From: Nymphaea colorata
Lineage: Eukaryota; Streptophyta; Magnoliopsida; Nymphaeales; Nymphaeaceae
Assembly: GCF_008831285.2 (NCBI RefSeq)
Contig: NC_045145.1
Span: 8,866,802 to 8,930,801 of the forward strand
Reading direction: 5' to 3'
DNA: 64,000 nt
In this document: positions 1-10,359 of the stretch, piece after piece
How the letters are laid out: each line of letters starts with the position of its first letter
How positions within the stretch are numbered: the stretch's first letter is position 1
Position numbers and translations under genes: made by a program
The notes under the pieces: generated by a model
What the model saw: only the letters and a program-made list of their open reading frames with translations
Databases searched by the model: none
Told to the model about the DNA's origin: nothing

Positions 1-3000
1 CTTGAGACCATACAAAGCTTTCTTGAGATAGCAACACTTCCCGTTCTGAGCATATCCAGGCGGCATGCTCATATAGACTTCTTCCTCAAGGTGACCATTC
101 AAGAAGGCGTTCTTGACATCAAGTTGGTCCATGCTCCACTTCTTTTGCACTGCAAGAGCTAAGATGACCCTTACGGTCTTCAGTTTCGCCACGGGAGCAA
201 ACGTCTCAAGATAGTCAATCCCATATTTCTGGCTAAATCCTTTAGCAACAAGACGAGCTTTATAGCGTTCTACAGTGCCATCAGGTTTGTACTTTACATT
301 AAACACCCACTTGGAACTAACTAAGTGAGTTTCCTTGGGGATATCAACAACCTCCCACGTATTGTTCTTTTCCAGGGCGTCCATCTCCTCTGTCATGGCC
401 TGTAGCCATTTAGGATCCTCCCTGGCATCTTCCACTGACTTGGGAATAACAGCCATAGATAAAGAAGTAACAAAGCACTTGTAGTCTTTACTGAGTTTTG
501 CATACGAAACAAATCTCTGAATAGGATGAGAAGTACATGACCTAGTGCCCTTGCGCAGGGCTATGGGAAGTTCTTCATTCATTGGACTTGGATCATCCGG
601 GGAACTCACAAGATTGGGAAGATTGGGATTGGTAACATCAACGTCTTCCATCACATCCTTCCTCTTCCTGTTGTAAACCTGACCAAATAGGTGATCACGA
701 GACTGTTCTTCCACAGGGCCCCCCTCCATCTGACTGTCTCTGTCCTCACTGACAGCGTCTTCCACACTTGGAGAACTAACCGTATAATCCAAGAAATCCA
801 TGAACTGAACCAACTGATGCGAAGAATACTCTTCCCTTCTGTCACCTAGACACTCCCCCTGAAGAGGATTCGCAGGAAAGTATGCCTCATGTTCATGAAA
901 GGTAACATCCCTGGAGACATATACTCTGGAAGTGCTAGGGTCAACACACTTGTATCCCTTCTAGGTGGAGGAATACCCCAAAAAGACTGCTTTGATGGAC
1001 CAAGGATCAAGTTTCTTGAGAGTGGGACTATGATCATAGACAAAACAAACATACCCAAACACCCGAGGGTTCAAAGGCCATGGATTCTGAGTAGGCCACA
1101 ACACAGAATAAGGGGAATGACCATTCAACACACGAGTAGGCATACGGTTGATAAGGTGAGTACTAGTGAGAAGTGCATCCCCCCAGTACCTCTTAGGGAC
1201 ATGACGTTGAAACATAATGGCCCGGGTAACATTTAACAAATGACGGTTTTTTCTTTCAGCCACGCCATTCTGAGAAGGGGTGTAGCTACAGGATGTTTCA
1301 TGAATAATACCCTTGCTTCGCAAGAAGTCATCAAGGGATTGGGAGACATACTCTTGGGCATTGTCAGTACGGAAGGCCTAAACAGTGGTCTGGAATTGAG
1401 TTTCGAAAAATGCCACAAAGTTTTTGACAATGCCGGGAACTTCACTACTTTCTTTCAACAAATACACGAATGTACACCAGGAGTAGTCATCAATAAGAGT
1501 CATGAAATAGTGAAAGCCATGACAAGTGGGTACTCCCGAAGGACCCCAAACATCAGAGTGAACCAAAGCAAAAGGACGGTTGGCTTTATTGAACGAAATA
1601 GGGTACGAGGCCCTAACATGCTTAGACAACTAACACACTTCACAGGCGAAGGTGTCCAAAGAAACAGAATGAAACATCCTAGGAAACAACTTTTTAAGCA
1701 ACTGGAATGGAAGATGACCAAGTCTCTCGTGCCAGCGCATAATGACGGATCTATCCTCCACGCCAGGCAACTGTCCACTAGTGGCTGAAATCAAAGCAGA
1801 AGCAACCTGTACGGGCAGTTTGTAGAGGCCATCAATAACCGAACCAATCCCAATCTTCTGCCCCGTCCCCAAGTCCTGCAGGAAAAAACAATCAGCAGAG
1901 AAAATTAGATTACAGTTTAGCTCTTTGGTAATACTGCTGACAGATAACAAATTTACGGGAATATTGGGAACATGCAGGGCATTATGAAGACAATATTTGT
2001 TCAGTAATGATAAACTCCCTTTTCCAGCCACAGAGATAGAAGAACCATCAGCCATAGACACACGCTGCTGCCCAAGGGTCAACTTGTACTCTTGAAACAT
2101 CGTAGGATCCCATGTCATATGATGAGTAGCCCCACTGTCAACAATCCAATCACCGAGAGAGGAATTACCTTGATCACTAGTAGCAACCAGGGCCTGGGCT
2201 AACTTAGCCCCCTTAGAAGTAAAAGCATCATCCTGGGTAGTCAAACGACTGATGTATGCTTGCAACTCTTTGAGTTGATCTGAGGAGAGCTTGGATTTGG
2301 CAACATTGGACGACCCCGAACTAGGCTCGGGCACAGAAGGAGCACGGCGATGAGGAGGAGGACGACCCCGGACGAGACGCTTCTCAGGATGAAGATCCCA
2401 ACAAAAATCAACAGAATGGCCCACTTTGTTGCAATGGCTGCATCGTCGAGTAGGACGCTGTCCTGTCCCTGAAGTATGGCTCACAAAGGCTGCTGGAGAA
2501 CTCCCCTGACTGGAGTCAATATACATAATCTGGCACCATTGCTCCTCAGACTCAATACGAGCATACACCTCTTCGATCCCAGGAATCTCATCACAGTTAA
2601 GAATCTGACTCCGAATGGTTTCAAACTCATCACGCAGGCCTCCAAGGAAGATAAAGGTGCGGTCCATCCATTCATTTTCCCAATACAGGGCATGATCTAC
2701 ACCACATTTCCAGTCATCATTCACATGATAATCAAGTTCCTCCCATTTGGTCTTCAGGGCGGCATAGAAGGAGGCAACAGATAAATCACCCTATTTAAGA
2801 GCATATATGCTACGTTTGATTTGATATGCACGTAAAACACGCTTCTTACAACCATACATTCGTGCAAGAACAGTCCACATATCATAGGCAGTCGATTTAC
2901 GCAAGATCAAAGGCTGAATATCTGCAGAAACCGAACTAATAATCCATACTTTAACCTGACTATCTTCCAACGCCCAGGTCGGCCATTGCGAATCAGTTTT

Positions 3001-3210
3001 AGAAGGCGCAGGTTTCTCTCCAGTGATATAGTGCAAGCGACCACGACTAGTAATTCTGATTTCTAGGGCAGCAGACCACGAGAGATAGTTATCCTTGTTC
3101 AGCCAGATGGAAGTGACATGAACAGGCAAGTTCTCACTCTTGGTATTGCTGCCCGTGTCCAGGGCATCATCAAGCTTGGGGATCACTGCGTCAGCCATCT
3201 CAATCCCCAA
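1..3210 (-). pseudogene. Cop-1 gag-pol, broken by in-frame stops
   Basis: Gag-pol polyprotein of a copia element, read from 3210 downwards in one frame to the window edge. In order: gag with the NYLSWSAALEI region (about 3100-3060), a CCHC zinc knuckle CSHCNKVGHSVDFCW (about 2445-2398), aspartic protease motif DSGATHHMT (about 2140-2115), the integrase HHCC region HERLGHL...CEVC (about 1735-1633), the integrase core with DVWGP and YTPSQNG, then the start of RT with [15 protein letters not shown] (about 275-225). Four stops interrupt the frame at 2791-2793, 1630-1632, 1378-1380 and 961-963. At three of them the sister Cop-3 has CAG. No frameshift is needed, so this copy decayed by point mutation only. 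Start 3210 is the first Met; 3198 is equally possible. Confidence 0.9.
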
Positions 3211-3540
3211 AGAAGGTCACAACCGGCGACAGAGAAGGCACAACCCACAGCGGCGGAAACAAGACAGCCGGCGGCGGCGCAGAAAAAAAAAGGCAAGAAT
3301 GGCAGCGGAGATAACCCAGTCGGTGGCGGCACTGGGAGCGGCGACGACGGTAGTGCAGGACGTCAGCAAAAAAGAACCACACCGACGGCGGCACTTGGAA
3401 CGACGGCGGCGGCGCTGGGAGCAGTGACAGCGGCGGCGCTGGGAACTGCGACGGCAGTGGTGCTGGAAACGGCAATGGAGGCGGCACGGGAAACGGGGAC
3501 GACAGAAAAACACTACTTGCACACCAACGATCTCACATGC
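3200..3540 (-). repeat. GC-rich leader of Cop-1 with a degenerate GGC-type minisatellite
   Basis: The untranslated leader between primer site and gag holds diverged repeats of a short GGCGGCGCTGGGA-like unit. Open reading frames here on both strands are Ala/Arg/Pro-rich by-products of the composition, not genes. Cop-3 has an equivalent GC-rich leader at about 48080-48345. Confidence 0.6.
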
Positions 3541-3556
3541 GGTGGCTCTGATACCA
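3541..3556 (-). other. Primer-binding site of Cop-1
   Basis: On the minus strand this reads TGGTATCAGAGCCACC directly next to the LTR end. It is the standard plant initiator-Met tRNA primer site and fixes the orientation of the element. Confidence 0.9.
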
Positions 3557-3843
3557 TGTAGAAACACGAACCACAAGGAGAGAGCAGAGAAAGAACACAC
3601 AATATACGTGGAAAACCTCAGAAAGAGGTGAAAAACCACGGGGAAGCTCTGACCTAGGGGCAAACCGCAACCCTAGGAGAGAGAATATTATATTCACTTA
3701 ACTCAACAATTACATGTAAGTGAAGAATAAATAGGAGGGAGAGAAAGAGTGCTGCCTAGGGTATCGAGCCAGCCTCGGTACCCATGCCCCATAGGACCGG
3801 GTCCAGATATGGACCCGGTTCCCCATTACAATATATTCTAACA
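3557..3843 (-). repeat. 5' LTR of Cop-1
   Basis: 287-bp LTR, TG...CA on the minus strand (plus strand TGTAGAAAC...TTCTAACA). It matches both LTRs of Cop-3 over most of its length. Base 3844 onwards is Cop-2 sequence, which fixes the outer boundary. Confidence 0.9.
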
Positions 3844-6503
3844 CAAACCTTTTGAAACTATTTTATCTGATGTATGGGGGCCAGCCCCTATTGATTCCAT
3901 GTATAGGTCAAGATATTATGTCTTATTCATTGACTCTTACTCACGTTTCACCTGGATTTACTTCATGAAACACAAATCAGAAGTACCCCACATATTTCGA
4001 AACTTCTATGCCATGATTCAAACTAAATTTTCATCCAATGTGGTGCATTTTCAATATGATGGAGGGGGAGAATATTCCTCGCTTGATTTTATTGAATTTC
4101 TACGTGAAAAAGGGATAACTAGACAAATTTCCTGCCCTTATACACCACAACAAAATGGTGTAGTTGAGCGGAAACATCGACATATAGTTGAAAGTGCCAT
4201 GAGCATGATGCCTGATACTAATGTGCCCATTTCCTTGTGGACTGAAGCCTTCCATACTGCTGTATACATAATAAATTGTTTGCCTATGACAATCTTGATG
4301 TCTAAATCGCCATATTTTACACTCTTAGGCAAACAACCTGATTACAAGTACTTGAAGGTTTTTGGTTGTGTATGCTATGTTCACGTTGATGCTGCCTTGA
4401 GGAACAAGTTTCAAGACAAAGCTATTCAATGTAGATTCGTTGGATATGCTGATGAATATAAAGGTTTTCGATGCTATGATCCAACAACTAAACGTATCAA
4501 AACTTCAAGAAATGTCATTTTTGATGAACATAGTTTTGATAATACAAATGAAATGCCTATGACCATTGAATCTTATGATCCCTGGACCAGTACACAGTTA
4601 TTCAATGCAGATCCTGTTATAGAAAATGATGCGCCTCAAAATGAAGATCCAGAAAGAGCAATACAACCGTCGGATATGGCTCAAAGTGAAAATCAAGAAG
4701 ATCCAACACAGTCATCAAGTCATCACGAAAGCAATAATGAAGAACAGAGCAACGATGCACATCGGTATTCGGGTCTTATCTACAGTCGACGACTAAGGGA
4801 CAGAGATGCTCACAGTGAAGAAGACAACATGCCCCACCTTAGAAGATCCCAACGCATTCGTCATCCCATTCACAGGTGGGTTAGCTATGATTCTTTATCA
4901 CTTGATTTTCAGTTATTCATGGCAAAAGTTGGCAAGGAGGAAGAACCTACTTCATTTGATCAAGCATCAAAATCACATCATTGGAGAAAGGCAATGAAAG
5001 AAGAAATGGATGCCTTGCATGAATGTGGAACATGGGAGATCGTTCTGAGGCCACACGAAAAGAACGTAGTGGGCTCCAAATGGGTATACAAAATTAAATA
5101 CAAACCTGAAAGCAGCATAGAAAGACACAAAGCAAGGTTAGTAGCAAAAGGGTTTACACAACAATATGGAGAAGATTATGATGAGACGTTCAACCCTGTG
5201 ATCAAAATGGGAACAATTCGCGTGATTATATCATTGGCAGTTGAATATGGATGGAGACTACATCAAATGGACGTGAAGAATGCTTTTCTTCATGGTGATT
5301 TAAGGGAGGAAGTATATATGGAACAACCTTCAGGATACACGAAAGGAGACTCTCATGCATGGGTTTACAAACTAAGAAAATCTATTTATGGACTTAAACA
5401 GGCCTCACGTTCGTGGTTTGACAGTTTCTCCTGCAAGATTCAAGAATGTGGTTTTCGGAGATGTCCTCTAGATCACTCTCTTTTCATTTATCGAAAGGAA
5501 AACATATTTACTTTACTTCTTATATATGTTGATGATATTGTTATCACAGGCAATTTAGAAAAACACATAGAAGAAGCTAAAGTTTTGATGATGCAAAACT
5601 TCAAAATGAAAGAGTTTGGTGATTTACGATTCTTTCTTGGAGTGGAGATTGATAGGCACAATAATCGCCTCACATTGACACAATAGAAATACACGTTGGA
5701 TCTGCTGAAAAAGTCAGGTATGTCTGATTGTAAGCCTGTTGGAACTCCTAGTGTTCTAAATCAAAGACTAAGTGCTCAGGATGGGGAGTTATATGAAGAT
5801 CCTACGCAATATCGAAGTATTGTTGGGGCACTTCAATATCTTACATTTACTAGACCAGATATTATATATGCTGTGAATCAAGTATCTCAATTTATGCATG
5901 CACCTAGAGACACTCCACATGGATGCTGTCAAAAGAATATTAAGATATCTTAAAGGGACAGCAGGAGATGACTTAGTTTATGGTAAGAGTGAAAATATAA
6001 CTACTGGACATCAACTTATGACATTCACAGATGCAAATTGGGCTGGAGATCCCGATCAAAGAAAGTCCATTTCTGGTTTTTGTATTTTCATTGGACGTAA
6101 TCTTGTGTCTTGGAGTTGTCGAAAGCAAAAGGCAGTAGCAAGATCCAGCACTGAAGCTGAATACAGATGCATGGCTGCAGGTGCTGCTGAAGTTACATGG
6201 GTTGGACATTTGCTAGAAGACATTGGAGAAAAGATTAAAACGTCAATGTTAATGTGCGATAATCAAAGCGCTATTAACATTGGCTTTAATCCCATACAAC
6301 ATGGTCGAACAAAGCACATTGAGATTGATCAACACTTTGTTAGACAAAAAGTGGAAGACAAGGAGATTCAGCTTATTTATGTTCGTACAGATGAACAAGT
6401 TGCAGACTTATTTACAAAAGGATTAACAAAGGAAAGATTCTGGTTTCTAAAAGGCAAGTTGTACATGGTGCAAAACCATGCACAACTTGAGGGAGGGTGT
6501 TAA
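3844..6503 (+). pseudogene. Cop-2 pol (integrase core, RT, RNase H), broken
   Basis: Integrase core (DSYSRFTW, then YTPQQNGVVERKH at about 4138-4176), the long variable linker, copia RT with [20 protein letters not shown] (about 5130-5190), [15 protein letters not shown] and the catalytic YVDDIVITG (about 5526-5550), then RNase H ending with HIEIDQHF and ADLFTKGL. Two lesions are clear against Cop-5: a TAG stop at 5684-5686 where Cop-5 has CAG, and a 1-bp insertion near 5918 (GACACTCC against GATACTC). The natural stop TAA at 6501-6503 overlaps the first bases of the LTR, so the polyprotein ends at the LTR boundary. Confidence 0.9.
6489..6497 (+). other. Polypurine tract of Cop-2
   Basis: GAGGGAGGG immediately before the LTR TG. 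It is the usual plus-strand priming site, and the same tract stands before the 3' LTR of Cop-5. Confidence 0.85.
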
Positions 6504-6603
6504 AATACAAATCCTTCACCAGCACGTTGAAGAGGAGACTCTTAGGATTCCACCTCCTTGTAGAACGTGTTAAGATATTTAATGTCCATGTAACATGTGA
6601 AGA

Positions 6604-6791
6604 GTCTCCTAGGATTCTATGTTGTAGTTAATATCCTTGTTATATGTGAAGTCTCCTAGGATTCTATGTTGTAGTTAATATCCTTGTAATATGTAAAGTC
6701 TCTTAGGTTTCTATAATGTAATTAATGTCCTTGGAGCTTGTGAAATCTCCTAGGATTCTACGATTGGAGACCCTTAGAATTCTGGAAATGG
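6604..6791 (+). repeat. 47-bp tandem repeats in the Cop-2 LTR (U3)
   Basis: The motif (G/A)TCTC(C/T)TAGG(A/T)TTCT recurs at 6604, 6651, 6698 and 6745, exactly 47 bp apart, with weaker copies before and after. The core CCTAGG is palindromic. Its position upstream of the TATA box is where LTR enhancers lie, so a regulatory role is plausible but inferred. Confidence 0.8.
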
Positions 6792-6794
6792 GAT

Positions 6795-6802
6795 TATAAA
6801 TA
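6795..6802 (+). promoter_or_regulatory. TATA box of the Cop-2 LTR
   Basis: TATAAATA in the middle of the LTR, downstream of the 47-bp repeats and upstream of the CT-rich R/U5 part. The same box is at 58646-58653 in the Cop-5 5' LTR. Confidence 0.6.
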
Positions 6803-7380
6803 GAGGCCATGCAAACCATTTTGGCTACGGCTTCTTCTCCTCAGTTTCTTCTTGTTTTTTCTCTCTCTCTCTCTCTCTCTCTCTATCTTCCTGCATGAGT
6901 ACTATTTTCTGGTTACAGATATTGGTGCTAGATTTCTATCAATTCCCACAACGAGCTTTCCCTACTCCTTGCTATCTCTATTCCCAAGAAATATCCGAGT
7001 GGGTCAAGATCCTTAGTGACAAAGTACTTGTGCAAGTACATATAGGTTTCAACAATCTCCTCCTTAGAATCCCATGTAAAAATGATATCATCAAGTATAC
7101 TACCATTGCTAGAATGTCCTTCATGATCTTCTTAGTAAAGAATGACTAGTTAGACGGGGAACACTAAAAACCAACACCCAACATCACTTCATATAGCTTT
7201 TGAAACCATTTTCTTGGGCTTGCTTAAGCCCATATTTGGCTTTCTTCAACCTGTAAACCTTTCCATACTCTCCTATTCAAAGCATAGGTGGCTGTTGCAT
7301 GTAAATGGTCTTAGCCAAATCACCATAAAGAAACACATTATTAACATCTAGTTGAAAGGGACTCCATCCATAGTGCAACA

Positions 7381-7678
7381 TGAGAGAAGGTCTCAAAAAA
7401 CTGCACACCATAAGTTTAAGTATATACTTTAGCTAACCAAGCAAGCCTTATAAGTTATATCTCTCATTCGAGTCATCTGAGAGATATTTGATAGTATAGA
7501 GTCTATAGACCCAACCAACTATATCTGCATGAGAGAAGGTCTCAAAAAAGTGCACACCATAAGTTTAAGTATATACTTTAGTTAACCAAGCAAGCCTTAT
7601 AAGTTATATCTCTCATTCGAGTCATCTGAGAGATATTTGATAGTATAGAGTCTATAGACCCAACCAACTATATCTGCA
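7381..7678. repeat. 149-bp tandem duplication inside fragment A
   Basis: TGAGAGAAGGTCTC starts at 7381 and again at 7530; the two units are almost identical (visible differences CTGCAC/GTGCAC and AGCTAA/AGTTAA). The near-identity shows a recent duplication in a long-dead element. Confidence 0.9.
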
Positions 7679-8003
7679 TCAGATGAAGGAGAAACCAATT
7701 CCCATGTACCTCGAGAAAGTAAAACATCCATCTCTACTTGCATCGTCTGCTTCCATTTAGGATTGAGAAGAGCTTGTTGATGACCTCTGGGAATGGACAT
7801 GGTAGACAAGGTTGAGATAAATTTCTGCATATTTTGCCAATTCTATCTATGGCGGCAACTGACAAACTTTGAGATGAGATGGATAGTGCACTGTCTAGTC
7901 CCCTTGCATAGGGAAATGGACAAGTCACCACCGCTAAGTGGAGCTTCTGTAGAATAATCATGCTTAATCATAGTATCCTTGGGTGAGACAAGGAGACTTA
8001 CCT

Positions 8004-8081
8004 CTAGAGGAGATGACATGGAGGGACCATGAGCAGAAGTGGCTAGAGGAGATGACATGGAGGGACCATGAGCAGAAGTGG
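8004..8081. repeat. 39-bp tandem repeat, two copies
   Basis: CTAGAGGAGATGACATGGAG recurs with a 39-bp period at 8004 and 8043. In the pol linker frame of fragment A this is an in-frame 13-residue duplication. Confidence 0.85.
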
Positions 8082-8189
8082 GCCGTCGAGAGTAGACCAA
8101 TGGTGGGTCTTAGAACCGGGTAGGAGAAGGAGAATGCGATAGAGTAGGCCATGACTTGAGATGAGTAGGAGGGATAGACAAGGGAAAAT

Positions 8190-9050
8190 TATCAAATGAC
8201 AATCAACTTCAATATGCTTGGTTCGTTCGTGGAAGACCGGATTATTTGCTATATAAGTAGCCACTTTATTATCACATTGCATTTTTATAGGCAATTCTAC
8301 ATGAATTCCAAGACATTCTAGCATGCCTCTCACCCACGTGATTTTAGTGGCTGTTTGGGCCATGGCTCGATATTTTGACTCTGCACGCGATCGAGCAAGA
8401 ATAGCTTGCTTTTTACTTCTCCAAGAGACAAAGTTGCCACCAACAAAAATACAGAATCCCGTAGTGGACTTTCTGTCATCAGTTGAGCCTGCATAATGTG
8501 CATCAGAATAACCTTGTATCTGAAGTGAGGTGCTTCTTCTAAATAATAGACCCTTTCCAGGGGAGCCTTTTAGAAATTTCAATAATAACATAGCTGCATC
8601 CCAATGGGATTTCCTTGGCTTATCCATAAACTGGCTTAGTTTTCCCACAGCAAAGGATATATCAGGTCTAGTAATTGTTACATATAGTAGCTTTCCAATG
8701 AGAGACCGATATGATTTGCTATCAACAGGTTGAAATTTGTCATTTATATATCATATAAATGAGTGCGAGAATTCATAGGTATAGAAGCTGGTTTAGTTCC
8801 AGTCATACTTGTTTTGTGTAGCAAATCAAGAACATATTTTCTTTGAGAAAGGACTAAACCTTCTTTACTTCTTGCCACTTCTATCCCCAAGAAGTAACGT
8901 AGAGAGCCAAGATCTTTAGTAACAAAATGCTGTTGTAAATACTTCTTTGTGTCTTGTATTTCTTGTTCATTGTCACCAGTTAAAATAATATCATCTACAT
9001 ATATCACCATAACAACTATACCTCTTGAAGTCCTTTTTATGAATAAATAA
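8190..9050 (-). pseudogene. Old copia pol fragment B (C-terminal RT and RNase H)
   Basis: Minus-strand relic with LFIKRTSRG, YVDDIILTGD (about 9005-8975), RYFLGIEVARS, then KLSQFMDKPRKSHWDAA, YSDAHYAG, the GFCIFVGGNFVSWRSKKQ block and NPVFHERTKHIEVDCH ending near 8195. It stops abruptly there and the linker of fragment A follows, so the protein order across the junction is RNase H then linker/RT. The two are either separate elements joined by deletion or a tandem pair that lost the LTRs and gag between them. The frame is open over long stretches but disrupted near 8740 and 8650. Confidence 0.8.
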
Positions 9051-9794
9051 TTTACATCACGCAGATAGGGAGTAATATGAATTACGAAGTATGTATTTAC
9101 ATCGCGCAGAAAGAATAATAACTCTTTCAAACTTCAGGTTTCATGATACAACTAATGCCTACTGAATAGACCTAAAGTTCTAGCCCTAATTTTTTAATTG
9201 TATTGTGTTTTTCTACCCATCTTGACTGCAAACTCATTTTCACCTCAGGATAACAAAGATCAAGCTTTAGACAGCTAACACAATCAGGCAAGCTGCAGCA
9301 CCTATATCTTTGCTTTTTTCAGCTTGTTTACCAGCCCTTAGCATATACCACTCTTTGCGGCTGATTCAGCTTATCACATCAAAAGGCGTAAACCATTGTC
9401 AAGAGTATTGTTCTTCTAGTTATAATAGTAGAGGATTTTCTTAGTGGCAAAGTTGTTCTTTTTGGGAGAGCAAATATGCATATTGTTTTTAAAAAAGAAA
9501 CATATTCTAAAAATTAAGTAAAAATAAAAATAAAATACAAAATAATGAATTTAACGTGCAATCCATGATGATATTAACGTCAAAAAGAGATACGAAAAAC
9601 ATGGGGAAAAAACAGGTTAAATTATTTTTTTAACATTAACATCATTTCTCTGGAAAAAAACATTGTATCTGTGAGAATGGTGTAAACTTCAACGCGTCTA
9701 TCAATGGATGGCAACTGTCATACAGGTCCGTATCGTACAATACGTATCGTCGAGTTTAAAAAATACGATACCCACTGGAAGTTTTATGTTCCAG
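9051..9794. other. Gene-free AT-rich stretch
   Basis: No coding similarity, structural RNA or terminal repeat was recognised here. A run of A-rich DNA lies at about 9485-9660. Confidence 0.4.
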
Positions 9795-9974
9795 GAAATA
9801 ACTATTGGGAAAGAGAGGTACACTGTCAGTGACGCGTTGTTTCAGCCTTTCATTTTGGGCCTCGAAGAGCATGGTATTGTTGAGCAGCTTTTGTGTTGTA
9901 TCTCAAGTGCTTCATATGAGAAACATAGGCGATTGTTGGAAAATAATGTGCTTTGTGGACTGTATCTATGACTG
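9795..9974 (+). pseudogene. Actin-related protein exon fragment (ARP9-like)
   Basis: One exon-like block bounded by an acceptor (TTCCAG|GAAATAAC) and a donor (ATGACTG|GTATGT). The reading EITIGKERYTVSDALFQP, followed by LEEHGIVEQLL and LLENNVLCG, matches the part of the actin fold where actins have an ITIG.ER...E.LFQP segment. The EHGIVEQ and LLEN.VLCGG wording recalls plant ARP9 from memory; a search could place it in another ARP subfamily. Close to the donor, the expected GG-T-S/A-S-MTG stretch is shifted out of frame by loss of about 4 bases. No neighbouring ARP exons were found, so this is an isolated fragment. Confidence 0.65.
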
Positions 9975-10300
9975 GTATGTCAATGTTTTTCACTAAGTTT
10001 GACCTTCCCATGGTTCTTTCTTCTATTAATCGAAATCATAAAAAACAGTTAAGTGCTCATCGTCAGTCTGGTGCATACACTGCTTAAAACTTCTTGTAAC
10101 ATTTGGTAGCAAGTCATGCCTCCATAGGTCTGATCTTAAAATAAGCTACTGCAGCAAAGAGGAAGGACTGTCTGCAGTGTATGGAGGTTGTCACACAACA
10201 TGAAATTCTAACAGGGGTTTTCTTCACTTGCATACCCTACAACAAGTGGTTTTGAATTGACAGAAGTTGAATTATGAACCACTACAAACATATAATGATA
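9975..10300. other. No recognisable feature
   Basis: Follows the ARP donor site; could be remnant intron. Nothing further is supported. Confidence 0.3.
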
Positions 10301-10359
10301 TCATTAGGCATTTACTGTTAGCTGCATATTGTGGTTATAGTTCATCTTAAGTCTTAACG

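Larger units (their letters stand above)
1..3843 (-). mobile_element. Cop-1: Ty1/copia retrotransposon, 3' part cut off by the window edge
   Basis: Minus-strand copia element of which the 5' LTR, primer site, gag, protease, integrase and the start of reverse transcriptase are in the window; RNase H and the 3' LTR would lie before base 1. The order protease-integrase-RT is the copia order. Its right end cuts straight into the integrase reading frame of Cop-2, so it is a nested insertion younger than Cop-2. LTR and proteins are closely related to Cop-3 at 43.5-48.7 kb, so the two belong to one family. Confidence 0.93.
3844..6941 (+). mobile_element. Cop-2: Ty1/copia retrotransposon, 5' part displaced by Cop-1
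   Basis: Plus-strand copia element starting inside integrase at the Cop-1 junction and running through RT and RNase H into a complete 3' LTR. It is nearly identical to Cop-5 (58349-63743), which supplies the missing gag, protease and 5' LTR for comparison. Base 3845 corresponds to 60648 in Cop-5. The sequence right after the LTR is the same as after Cop-5, so the pair arose by duplication of a locus, not by two insertions. Confidence 0.92.
6498..6941 (+). repeat. 3' LTR of Cop-2
   Basis: 444-bp LTR, TGTTAAAATAC...TTTCTATCA. The U3 part contains 47-bp tandem repeats, followed by a TATA box at 6795-6802 and a (CT)n tract at about 6861-6893. The end is set by comparison with the Cop-5 5' LTR, where the primer site begins just after the same TATCA. 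Confidence 0.9.
6942..8190 (-). pseudogene. Old copia pol fragment A (linker and N-terminal half of RT)
   Basis: Minus-strand relic into which Cop-2 inserted. Reading leftwards it gives the pre-RT linker (about 8130-7850, with SMSSPL repeats), the RT start with RGTWELVSPSSD (about 7720-7680), the [13 protein letters not shown] region (about 7360-7310), KYGLKQ (about 7235-7215), and a YFLGIE-like segment near 6980. Many stops and frameshifts are present. Its continuation towards RNase H is visible to the left of Cop-5 at 57.7-58.35 kb. Confidence 0.8.

Noticed and set aside
1240-1788. 182-codon plus-strand frame over Cop-1 integrase
   Set aside because: It is the opposite strand of the integrase coding region, which carries the recognised motifs.
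3118-3663. Overlapping Ala/Arg/Pro-rich open frames on both strands near Cop-1
   Set aside because: They lie across the GC-rich leader and the LTR of Cop-1 and arise from base composition.
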